Below, one piece after another: positions 1 through 7,368 of a stretch of 8,346 nt of DNA. The notes beneath the pieces are model-generated. The model was given only the letters and a program-made list of their open reading frames with translations, was not told where the DNA came from and searched no databases. The translations under genes were made by a program, and so were the position numbers. Origin of the DNA: an uncultured Bacilli bacterium (GTDB lineage Bacteria; Bacillota_I; Bacilli_A; RFN20; CAG-826). The first letter of the stretch is position 1. Each line of letters opens with the position of its first letter. The stretch is taken from NCBI GenBank assembly GCA_944358755.1, contig CALVRY010000046.1:1-8346 (forward strand), given 5' to 3'.

Positions 1-109
1 AAACTAATTCTTTTTTTGATGCTGATGAGAAGAACCGAATATGTTCTATAAATACATAATTATCTCGAAAATCCACGCAAAACCTAGATAAAAACCAATT
101 AATTAAATG

Positions 110-122
110 TTTACATTGTAAA
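110..122. promoter_or_regulatory. Candidate operator: 13-bp perfect palindrome on the -35 box
   Basis: TTTACA-T-TGTAAA is a perfect inverted repeat with 6-bp arms around one central base. Its left arm is exactly the -35 hexamer, so a protein bound here would exclude RNA polymerase. A partial second copy of the right half, TTGTAAAAAA (116-125), recurs at 167-176 next to the ribosome binding site. A TetR-family gene lies at the end of the cluster this promoter drives, and TetR dimers bind short palindromes over promoters. The assignment of this regulator to this site is inference. Confidence 0.5.
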
Positions 123-138
123 AAAATCGCTTTATAAA
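110..138 (+). promoter_or_regulatory. Sigma-A-type promoter of the ABC/P-type ATPase/TetR cluster
   Basis: The -35 box TTTACA (110-115) and the -10 box TATAAA (133-138) each match the sigma-70/sigma-A consensus at 5 of 6 positions. They are separated by the ideal 17 bp. Transcription would start near 145, giving a leader of about 40 bases before the ATG at 187. AT-rich sequence (CAATTAATTAAA, 96-107) just upstream could act as an UP element. No other promoter of this quality is seen before the gene. This is a consensus match only; no start site has been mapped. Confidence 0.7.
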
Positions 139-186
139 ACAAATAAATTGTATTAAAATTTTTTTGTTGTAAAAAAGAGGCGTAGG

Positions 187-3027
187 ATGTTAGAACTTAA
201 GAATATTGTTAAAGATTATTATGTTGATAAACAACCATTTAGAGCATTAAAAGAAATAAATTTATATTTTCCTAAACAACAATTTTGCTCTATTTTAGGA
301 CCATCTGGTTGCGGCAAGACAACAACTTTAAATATTATTGGCGGACTTGATCATTACACAAGCGGCGACTTGTTAATTGAAGGTCAATCTACTAAAGAAT
401 ATAACGATAAAGCCTGGGACAACTATAGAAACAAAAGAATTGGTTTTGTTTTCCAATCTTATAACTTAATTCCTCAACTTAGTATTGTGGAAAATGTTGC
501 AATGTCTCTAACCTTAAATGGTGTTTCAAGAAAAGAAAAACTAGAAAAAGCCAAAGTTGCTTTGACTAAAGTTGGACTTGATGGAATGTTTAACAAAAAG
601 CCTAACCAACTTTCTGGTGGTCAAATGCAAAGAGTCGCTATTGCAAGAGCTATCATTAATGATCCAGAAATTATTTTGGCTGACGAACCAACAGGAGCTT
701 TAGATTCAACAACTTCCATCCAAGTAATGGATATATTAAAAGAAATTTCAAAAGACAGGTTAGTCATCATGGTTACACACAACCAAGATTTAGCCTATCA
801 ATATTCTGATAGAATTATCAAATTTAAAGATGGACAAGTTGAAAGCGATTCGTGTTCTCAAGAGGAAATTCAAAAATTAAAAGAAGTAGAAGATGGAGCT
901 TACGCTGAAAAGCGCGATCAAAACATAAAAGAACTCACAATTATTAATGAAAAAGATAAAAAAAGAAAAGTTAAAAAACGCAAAGAAAAGTTGAGTTCTA
1001 TGAGTTTTTTGACCGCTTTAAACCTTTCTTTTAAGAACTTATTAACCAAAAAAGGAAGAACTATAATGACTAGTGTGGCTGGCTCTTTTGGCATTATTGG
1101 TGTCGCTTTGGTCCTTGCAGTTAATAATGGTTTTTCACTCTGGATTGACCAAATGGAAGCTGAAACTGCTTCACAAATGCCTCTTACAATTTCTTCTTAT
1201 AGTATAAGTTATGAAATTAATGAGAATTACGACCAAAACCCAGAATATTCGGACGAACAATTTGTTTATCCTTATATGAGCAATATCGGAACTCAAACCA
1301 TAACTTATAACAACATCACACCAAGATATATTGATTATCTTTCTTATTTAAGAGATGAAACAGACTTAATGAATGACTACGTTGTTAATTATGGTGATGA
1401 ATATGCATTTAATTTAACAACAGAGGACCCTATAACAAATGAAGCTTATATTGTTGAAAACGGGACATTTAACTCAGTAAGCAATATGCTTTATTCAGTC
1501 ACTGGACTACCAACAAGTTATTTTCATGTTTTATTTGGCCAAGAAGAATATATCACAGAGTCTTATGACGTAATTGCAGGCGAATACCCTGATGGAAACG
1601 ATATGACGCAACTTGCTTTAATAGTTGATGCGAGAAACCAAATTCCACTAGAAGTTTTAAAAGAATTGGGTTTTTATCAAAAAGACGAAAAATTCGATGA
1701 AGAAGATGCACAAAAAAATCCAATTTCTTTTGATAATATTTTAAATAAGACATATAAAGTTTATACAAACGATGATTTTTATACTGAAACAACAAGAACG
1801 GACGAAACAAGTAATGAACAAATTACCTATTACGAACAAAACGATTTACAAACTTTATACGAAGACGACACAAAAGGAATTGAACTTAAAATAAGTGGTA
1901 TCTTAAGACCAAAACAAGGCACTAATTTTGCTTCGATGGCAGCAGGACTTGCTTATCAAAATTCGCTTCAAGAATATTTAGTTGCAGAAAATCAAAAAAC
2001 TAATATTTACACAAATATTAAAAATAATATTGCTTGGAAAGATGGTGCGGTTGTAAAAGACTTTATTTCTGATTTAACAAATTTAATGAATTCCAAAAAT
2101 GAAGGCATGTCAAATACCAGTACAAGTGGAACTCAAATTATAAACGAATTATTCAATAAATATTTTGATTTTTATTCAATTTTTACAGGGTTATCAATTG
2201 ATTCAGAGGGAAATCCGTATACAATTGGAGATTATTTAAGTTGGGCAAACATGATTGGTGCTGACCTCGTTGATGCAGAGATGAAAGCAAATGGAATGGA
2301 TTTAATTACCGAATATATAAAGCAAATTATTATCCATTTAAGTGCCGGCACTATAAACCCAGATCAATATAAAGAGGCGTACCCTTATGTAATTTCATTG
2401 CTTGCTTACATTAATTCTTATTCAAATATTCAAAGCTTGATTATTTTCCCTTCAAGTTTATCTAATAAAAACATTCTTATGAAGAGACTTGATGAATGGA
2501 ATGAAATTGATACAACTGGTGAAGATCCACATAGGGCACAAAATGCAGGAGAACAAGTTCATTACACTGATATGGTCGGAACACTTACTGGTTCTTTGAA
2601 TCAATTAATTGACATTTTATCGATTGTTCTTATTGTTTTTGCTTCAATTTCTTTAGTTGTTAGCTGTGTCATGACTGGAATTATAACTTATGTTAGCGTC
2701 ATTGAAAGAACAAAAGAAATTGGTATTTTAAGAGCATTAGGTGCTAGAAAGAAAGATGTTGGAAGATTATTTGAAGCCGAATGTGTTGTTATTGGTGTAA
2801 TTAGTGGTGCATTTGGTTGCTTCATTGCTTATATTGTTTGTTTCCCAATAAACGCAATTTTGAATGCGATTTATCCAGATTATGGAATAGGAAATATCGC
2901 TGCTTTATCAGGTAGCTCTGTTATAATATTAATAGCAATTTCTGTATTATTAACATTTGTTAGCAGTTTATTCCCTGCTCGAGCAGCAGCAAGAAAAGAT
3001 CCAGTTACAGCATTAAGGAGTGAATAG
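187..3027 (+). CDS. MacB-type ABC transporter, fused ATPase and FtsX-like permease
   Basis: The N-terminal ATPase domain (about 1-220) has Walker A GPSGCGKT (38-45), Q-loop Q90, signature LSGGQ (142-146), Walker B ending at D166 with catalytic E167, and switch H198. A charged linker follows, with a K/R-rich patch near 256-270. TM1 is at about 293-315. A very large extracellular domain (about 320-800) precedes three C-terminal membrane segments (about 808-835, 866-890, 910-930). Between them lies the MacB/FtsX hallmark ERTKEIGILRALGA (840-853), and the end has PARAAARKDPVTALR. This is the four-helix type VII ABC fold, acting as a homodimer in mechanotransmission or efflux at the membrane. It is much longer than classical MacB (about 650 aa) because of the extracellular domain. 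The start is supported by AGAGG at 176-180. It is the first gene of a cluster with a P-type ATPase and a TetR regulator. No membrane-fusion partner is present. The substrate is unknown. Confidence 0.93.
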   Translation: MLELKNIVKDYYVDKQPFRALKEINLYFPKQQFCSILGPSGCGKTTTLNIIGGLDHYTSGDLLIEGQSTKEYNDKAWDNYRNKRIGFVFQSYNLIPQLSIVENVAMSLTLNGVSRKEKLEKAKVALTKVGLDGMFNKKPNQLSGGQMQRVAIARAIINDPEIILADEPTGALDSTTSIQVMDILKEISKDRLVIMVTHNQDLAYQYSDRIIKFKDGQVESDSCSQEEIQKLKEVEDGAYAEKRDQNIKELTIINEKDKKRKVKKRKEKLSSMSFLTALNLSFKNLLTKKGRTIMTSVAGSFGIIGVALVLAVNNGFSLWIDQMEAETASQMPLTISSYSISYEINENYDQNPEYSDEQFVYPYMSNIGTQTITYNNITPRYIDYLSYLRDETDLMNDYVVNYGDEYAFNLTTEDPITNEAYIVENGTFNSVSNMLYSVTGLPTSYFHVLFGQEEYITESYDVIAGEYPDGNDMTQLALIVDARNQIPLEVLKELGFYQKDEKFDEEDAQKNPISFDNILNKTYKVYTNDDFYTETTRTDETSNEQITYYEQNDLQTLYEDDTKGIELKISGILRPKQGTNFASMAAGLAYQNSLQEYLVAENQKTNIYTNIKNNIAWKDGAVVKDFISDLTNLMNSKNEGMSNTSTSGTQIINELFNKYFDFYSIFTGLSIDSEGNPYTIGDYLSWANMIGADLVDAEMKANGMDLITEYIKQIIIHLSAGTINPDQYKEAYPYVISLLAYINSYSNIQSLIIFPSSLSNKNILMKRLDEWNEIDTTGEDPHRAQNAGEQVHYTDMVGTLTGSLNQLIDILSIVLIVFASISLVVSCVMTGIITYVSVIERTKEIGILRALGARKKDVGRLFEAECVVIGVISGAFGCFIAYIVCFPINAILNAIYPDYGIGNIAALSGSSVIILIAISVLLTFVSSLFPARAAARKDPVTALRSE
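3015..3020 (+). promoter_or_regulatory. Ribosome binding site that fixes the P-type ATPase start
   Basis: AAGGAG lies inside the last codons of the ABC transporter gene, 8 bases before the ATG at 3029. An in-frame GTG at 3020 overlaps the last base of this site and so cannot use it. This favours the ATG, which leaves a single base between the ABC transporter stop (3025-3027) and the next start, typical of translational coupling. Confidence 0.75.
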
Positions 3028-3028
3028 T

Positions 3029-5494
3029 ATGTATAGTGAAGGGGAGCACAATATTTTACCAAGTTATTTTAAAACCGGACTTTCTACAGAAGAAGTTCAA
3101 AAATTAACTGAAGAAGGCAGAATTAACAAAATTAAAAGCAAAAAATCTAGTAGCATTCTTGGAATTATTTTTAAAAATTTATTTACTTTCTTTAATTTAC
3201 TTCTTTTCTCAATCGCAATCATTTTGGCTATTTTCCAACAACGGTCAAATATGGTTTTTATGGTTGTTGTTACAGCAAACTTAGCCTTGGGACTTATTCA
3301 AGATTTTAGAGCGAAAAGAGTAGTTGATAAATTATCTATTATTAATAAAGGAAAATATATTGTTTTAAGAGATGGAAAAGAGTGCCAACTTTATGATGAG
3401 GAACTTGTTTGTGGTGACATTGTCATTTTAAGAGGAAGTGATGTTATTCCCTGCGACTCGAGAGTTTTAACTGGAAGTTGTTATGTTAATGAATCAATTT
3501 TAACCGGAGAAAGCGACAAAGTTAAGAAAGTTGCGGGCGATAATCTTTTAAGCGGAACTTATCTTACAAGTGGAGAAGTTTATATCGTTATTGAGAAAGT
3601 TGGCGAAGAAAATTACATCAACGAACTTAGTAAAAAATCCAAAGAATTTAAAAGACCAAAATCAAAACTTTATACTCAAATTAATAGTATCTTTAAAATT
3701 TTAACAATTCTTGTTATTATTCTTGGAATTTTACAAATTTTAGTAGTTTCTTTCACAAATACTAGAATTGCAAGTGGCGAAAAAGTCACATATGAATTGA
3801 TTTCAAACGAACTTATTGCTCCAATAAGTGGTGCATTAATTTCAATGATTCCTTCTGGAATGTATTTACTTTTCTCAACAACACTTGTCGCTGGCGTTTT
3901 AGTTTTGTCTTTGAAAAAAGTTTTAGTAAACGACATGTATTCATTAGACATGCTTGCTAGAGCCGACGTACTTTGCATTGATAAAACTGGAACTATCACA
4001 ACCGGAAATATGTATGTCGACAAATTAAATGTTTATTCAAATTCACCATTTAATGAAAATGAACTTCATTTAATCTTGTCGAATTTTAATAGAGCAGTAA
4101 ATGATTTCAACACAACTGCAGTTGCGCTTAAATCTTATTTTGGTTCAGATAATAAATATAAAGAAAAAAGCATAATTCACTTTGATTCTTCTTACAAATA
4201 TTCAGCTGCAACTTTTGAAGGAATAGGCACATTTGTTTTAGGAGCTTATGGTTTCTTTAAGTGCGTAAACGATAATGAAGAATTAAGAGAAAAAGTGGAA
4301 AGAGCATCAAATAATGGAGATAGAATTTTAATGATTGCTCATTCAAAAGACCCTATTATTGATGAAAAAATCCCGCAAAACTTAAGTTTTATTGGCGCAG
4401 TTGTAATTGAAGATGAAATCAAAAAAGATGCTGAAGAAATCTTAACTTGGTTCAGAAGAAACGATGTTAAAATTAAAATTCTTAGTGGTGACAACGAACT
4501 TACAGTTAAAAATATTGCTTTAAAAGTTGGACTTGAAGGTGCTGAAAATAGCGTCTCATTAAAGAATAAAGATGATAGTTTTATCGAACAAAACGTCGAA
4601 AATTATGATGTTTATGGAAGAGTTTCTCCAGAACAAAAAAGAACAATTGTAGAAGCATTGAGAAAAAACGGACATACAGTTGCAATGTTTGGGGATGGCG
4701 TTAATGATATTTTAGCTTTTAAATCTGCTGATGTTTCTATTTCAGTTGCAAATGGTGCAACCGCTGCTAAACAACTTGCAAGTTTAATTTTAACAGATAA
4801 TAACTTTGGAAGTTTGCCAGATGTTGTAAGTCAAGGTAGAAGAGTTATCAATAACTTACAAAGAACTTGTTCGCTCTTCCTTGTAAAAACAACTTTCTCA
4901 ATGTTGTTAAATACTTTTTTCTTATTATATGGCGTGTTTACCAGCATCACATGGCCATTTGTTCCAGGATCGTTCTATGCTTGGGAGTTATGCTCGATTG
5001 GTATCGCAAGTTTCTTGTTAGCTCTCGAACCAAACGCAGAGAGGATAAAAGGAAGCTTCTTGCAGAATATATTTACAAACGCAATACCTCCAGGAGTTGT
5101 GTTAAGTGCCTCTGTTGCTGCTTTATATATGATTGTTCATTTCACTGGAAGTGATATGACAATTGGGATTACTGAAGATGAATTAAGAACTATTTCGACT
5201 TGGTATATTTCTCTTGCAGCATTACTTGTTTTAATAGAAGTGTGCTTACCAATAAATTTCTATCGATTATTTGTTTTGTTGGTTGCAATTGTATTAATAT
5301 TTGTAATCTTTATTTGGTCAATATTTGGTACGAACTGGTTAAAATTAGAAGGAGATATACCAAGAATATTAAACACAAACGAATTTGTAGTTTTAACAAT
5401 TATGGTTGCGATAACTTTGTCGCTGTTAATAATTACTTGGTTGGTAAAATATTTTATAAGAAATAGGAAAATAGCAAAGAAGGTTAGTGATTAA
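3029..5494 (+). CDS. P-type cation-translocating ATPase, CtpE/YfgQ-like
   Basis: This 821-aa protein has the core of an ion-pumping P-type ATPase. The actuator TGES motif is at 159-162, the phosphorylated Asp is D318 in DKTGTIT (318-324), a SGDN motif is at 486-489, and the hinge GDGVND is at 555-560. About ten membrane segments are visible: roughly 52-69, 75-94, 221-244, 266-296, 616-636, 648-666, 687-705, 722-740, 744-766 and 786-806. This is the P2-like topology, and no N-terminal heavy-metal domain or CPC motif is present. The M4 unwound site is PSGM (from P275) rather than PEGL, and M6 reads IGIASFLLALEPN (657-669). Both resemble the CtpE/YfgQ group rather than classical SERCA or heavy-metal pumps. 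In the nucleotide domain the usual KGAPE is LGAYG (404-408). Mycobacterial CtpE has been linked to Ca2+ uptake, but the ion here cannot be assigned. The gene sits one base after the ABC transporter and overlaps the TetR gene by one base. Confidence 0.9.
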   Translation: MYSEGEHNILPSYFKTGLSTEEVQKLTEEGRINKIKSKKSSSILGIIFKNLFTFFNLLLFSIAIILAIFQQRSNMVFMVVVTANLALGLIQDFRAKRVVDKLSIINKGKYIVLRDGKECQLYDEELVCGDIVILRGSDVIPCDSRVLTGSCYVNESILTGESDKVKKVAGDNLLSGTYLTSGEVYIVIEKVGEENYINELSKKSKEFKRPKSKLYTQINSIFKILTILVIILGILQILVVSFTNTRIASGEKVTYELISNELIAPISGALISMIPSGMYLLFSTTLVAGVLVLSLKKVLVNDMYSLDMLARADVLCIDKTGTITTGNMYVDKLNVYSNSPFNENELHLILSNFNRAVNDFNTTAVALKSYFGSDNKYKEKSIIHFDSSYKYSAATFEGIGTFVLGAYGFFKCVNDNEELREKVERASNNGDRILMIAHSKDPIIDEKIPQNLSFIGAVVIEDEIKKDAEEILTWFRRNDVKIKILSGDNELTVKNIALKVGLEGAENSVSLKNKDDSFIEQNVENYDVYGRVSPEQKRTIVEALRKNGHTVAMFGDGVNDILAFKSADVSISVANGATAAKQLASLILTDNNFGSLPDVVSQGRRVINNLQRTCSLFLVKTTFSMLLNTFFLLYGVFTSITWPFVPGSFYAWELCSIGIASFLLALEPNAERIKGSFLQNIFTNAIPPGVVLSASVAALYMIVHFTGSDMTIGITEDELRTISTWYISLAALLVLIEVCLPINFYRLFVLLVAIVLIFVIFIWSIFGTNWLKLEGDIPRILNTNEFVVLTIMVAITLSLLIITWLVKYFIRNRKIAKKVSD

Positions 5495-6030
5495 TGAAGA
5501 ATGTTGAAAATGAAATCAAGAAAACGTTTATAAATATTTTAAATCAAAGAAATATAGATGAAATCGATGTTCAATTGTTATCAGATCAATTAAAAATAAC
5601 AAGGCAAACTTTTTATTATCATTTTAAGAATATTTATGATGTTGTTTTTTCAATTATTATTGATAGACAAATTGAGCCTAGTGAAGGAGAAAATCTGGAC
5701 GAAATATCTACTCATATAATTAATTCTTTTTTTGAAAATGAAGAATTGTATAGAGAAATTTTGAACTCTAGTGCAAACGATATCTTAAAAGAATCAACTT
5801 ATTCCTATTTTAATAAAGCCTTAAATTATTATTTGAAAGAGCACTCAAACATTTCTTTTGATGCTAGAAAAGACATTGCTTCGTTTTTAAGTTATGGAAT
5901 TAGTAATCAATTAATCAATTGTTTTAAAATTAATGGTTATAATAAAGATGATGTAAAAATTAAGGTTAAGGCTTTTTTAAACGAACAAAGCCTTAATTCA
6001 ATAGTTGAAGGATACTTAAATAACATTTAA
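5494..6030 (+). CDS. TetR/AcrR-family transcriptional regulator
   Basis: This 178-aa protein is about the usual TetR size. The N-terminal DNA-binding domain has a helix-turn-helix at about 25-45, ending in the family hallmark ITRQTFYYHFKN (35-46). It begins with the expected amphipathic helix. The rest is an all-helical ligand or dimerisation domain with no sequence I can tie to a ligand. The start codon shares its A with the stop of the P-type ATPase (TAATG), and AGAAGG at 5478-5483 serves as ribosome binding site, so translation is coupled. Its place at the end of the transport cluster suggests that it represses the cluster and itself, plausibly through the palindrome at 110-122. It could instead act elsewhere in the genome. 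Confidence 0.9.
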   Translation: MKNVENEIKKTFINILNQRNIDEIDVQLLSDQLKITRQTFYYHFKNIYDVVFSIIIDRQIEPSEGENLDEISTHIINSFFENEELYREILNSSANDILKESTYSYFNKALNYYLKEHSNISFDARKDIASFLSYGISNQLINCFKINGYNKDDVKIKVKAFLNEQSLNSIVEGYLNNI

Positions 6031-6042
6031 AATATAGCAATA

Positions 6043-6077
6043 GATTAAAAGTTATTTAAGTCTTAATCGTTTAACTT
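6043..6077 (+). repeat. Overlapping small inverted repeats in the gap before the M50-like gene
   Basis: Two 6-bp inverted repeats interlock here. GATTAA (6043-6048) pairs with TTAATC (6063-6068). AAGTTA (6049-6054) pairs with TAACTT (6072-6077). They could not both form easily in one RNA. An 11-bp palindrome TTAAG-T-CTTAA (6056-6066) lies within. None is followed by a U-run, so this is not a clear terminator, and the cluster may read through. In such AT-rich DNA, chance is a real explanation. Confidence 0.3.
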
Positions 6078-6107
6078 CTTAATTATCACACGTTAGCTGG
6101 ATAGGCT

Positions 6108-6115
6108 AAGGAGGG
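6108..6115 (+). promoter_or_regulatory. Strong ribosome binding site of the M50-like gene, with adjoining hairpin
   Basis: AAGGAGGG contains a full AGGAGG 6 bases before the ATG at 6121, the strongest site in the window. The 5-bp inverted repeat TTAGC (6093-6097) / GCTAA (6105-6109) touches its 5' edge. The hairpin is short and leaves most of the site free. No convincing promoter was found in 6031-6107. Confidence 0.75.
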
Positions 6116-6120
6116 AAAAC

Positions 6121-7368
6121 ATGAGAAAAGAAGACTTAATTAGTGATATTCTCTATTTGGCAATGGCAGCCATTGTTTTACTTGTAGGATTTTTAGTAAT
6201 CCAACCTGCAATTAATGATGGTTTGCTCGGAAGAGATATGGGACAAAACGTTCTATTTATTTTAATTGCCCTTATAATAGGAATTATTATAAATGTTGCT
6301 CTTATGGAAATAGGGCACTTAATTGGTGCTAAAATTGGCGGATATAAAATTTTATCTACTAATATTTTAGGATTTAATTTTTATAGAGTTTTTGACAAAA
6401 ACAGCGCAAAAAGCCAATTAAAATTTAGATTTAAATCATTTAACGGATTATCAGGAGAAACAATTATCGAACCAAAGAAAGAATCTTCTAATCCTTTCTT
6501 TTATATTTTTACACCTTTAATTCTCTTTCTTCTTGAATTTGTTGCAATGTATTTTGTAATCAGTCTTGCTCCACAAAACAGTGAAACATTCTTTGAAGGA
6601 ATTCAAATCGTAAAATATGGATTAATCATTTCAACAACAATTGCAGGATGCATTGTTTTATACGATTATTTTCCAGCAAAGCTTGATACGTTAAATGATG
6701 GATATAGACTTATTTCTTTATCTAAGAAAATTAATATTATTGCATATAACGAAAAACTTAAAAATGATGCAAATGAATATAAAGGTATCAAAAATACCGA
6801 ATATAAAATATTCGATGAAATTACTGATTTCACAGCAAAAGTTAATTTAGATGCAGCTATAAACGAATTTTTAGACGGGAAAAACGAGGAATCTCTCGCA
6901 ATTATTGATAAATGTTTAAGTGACGCTTCAAAGATTTCTCACAGCACAAAAACAACACTCTTACTTGATAAAATTTATATCACATATCTTACAAAAGGTA
7001 GCGAAGAAGGAACAAAACTCTTTAAAGAATTAGATCAAGAAACAAATGAATATGTTAAAAAGTGCAAAGATTTAGAATCAATTAGAGTTTATGCTCTTTA
7101 TATTGGACTCAACGAAAAGAGCCAAAGCGAAGTTAAATACGCCATCACTAAAGCCAAAAAAGAGTATGAAAGATTAACTATTGGTGAAGTAGAAAAAGAG
7201 AAAAAATTACTATTAAAAGTAATTTATGTACTTATGGATTTTGATGTAAATTTAATCGACGATACAATCATTAAATATGTTTGTGACGCGAACGTTGAAT
7301 CAGAAGATTATAAAGATGCACTCAAATATTTCATCGATAAAGGTGGAAAAATTTCCGAGAAAAAATAA
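6121..7368 (+). CDS. M50 (site-2 protease)-like membrane protein, zinc site degenerate, helical C-terminal half
   Basis: This 415-aa protein has four membrane segments at about 10-30, 44-67, 126-148 and 161-181. At the end of the second is MEIGHLIGAKIGGYK (from M62), which aligns with the HELGHL...GYK motif of M50 intramembrane metalloproteases; the first zinc ligand His is Met62, while E63 and H66 are kept. After the fourth segment, YDYFPAKLDTLNDGYRL (181-197) matches the distal motif of the family, with D193 as the presumed third ligand. A GLSGETIIEP stretch between segments 2 and 3 resembles the GTGGQ-type loop of Firmicutes relatives. Residues about 200-415 are soluble, charged and all-helical, possibly TPR-like. 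M50 proteases cut membrane-bound regulators inside the membrane. With one ligand lost, this copy may be inactive or act as a binding protein. It is separated by 90 bases from tetR. The M50 relationship is by motif only. Confidence 0.6.
   Translation: MRKEDLISDILYLAMAAIVLLVGFLVIQPAINDGLLGRDMGQNVLFILIALIIGIIINVALMEIGHLIGAKIGGYKILSTNILGFNFYRVFDKNSAKSQLKFRFKSFNGLSGETIIEPKKESSNPFFYIFTPLILFLLEFVAMYFVISLAPQNSETFFEGIQIVKYGLIISTTIAGCIVLYDYFPAKLDTLNDGYRLISLSKKINIIAYNEKLKNDANEYKGIKNTEYKIFDEITDFTAKVNLDAAINEFLDGKNEESLAIIDKCLSDASKISHSTKTTLLLDKIYITYLTKGSEEGTKLFKELDQETNEYVKKCKDLESIRVYALYIGLNEKSQSEVKYAITKAKKEYERLTIGEVEKEKKLLLKVIYVLMDFDVNLIDDTIIKYVCDANVESEDYKDALKYFIDKGGKISEKK

Noticed and set aside
47..52. TATAAA upstream of the main promoter as a second -10 box
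   Set aside because: No acceptable -35 box lies 16-18 bp before it; the nearest TTGATG is 25 bp away.
3..59. Open stretch at the left edge ending in TAA, possible tail of an upstream gene
   Set aside because: Only 18 codons are visible, another frame is also open to 51, and nothing in the peptide is recognisable. The upstream gene and even its strand cannot be decided.
1553..1810. Antisense open frame of 85 codons within the ABC transporter gene
   Set aside because: It lies wholly opposite a well-supported coding region, its peptide resembles no known family, and it has no convincing ribosome binding site. The shorter antisense frames at 2880-3062 and 3676-4023 are rejected for the same reason.
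4867..5466. Two plus-strand open frames (4867-5154 and 5200-5466) in another frame of the P-type ATPase gene
   Set aside because: They are out-of-frame readings of its C-terminal membrane region and give Cys/Tyr-rich peptides of no known type. The host gene explains the region fully.
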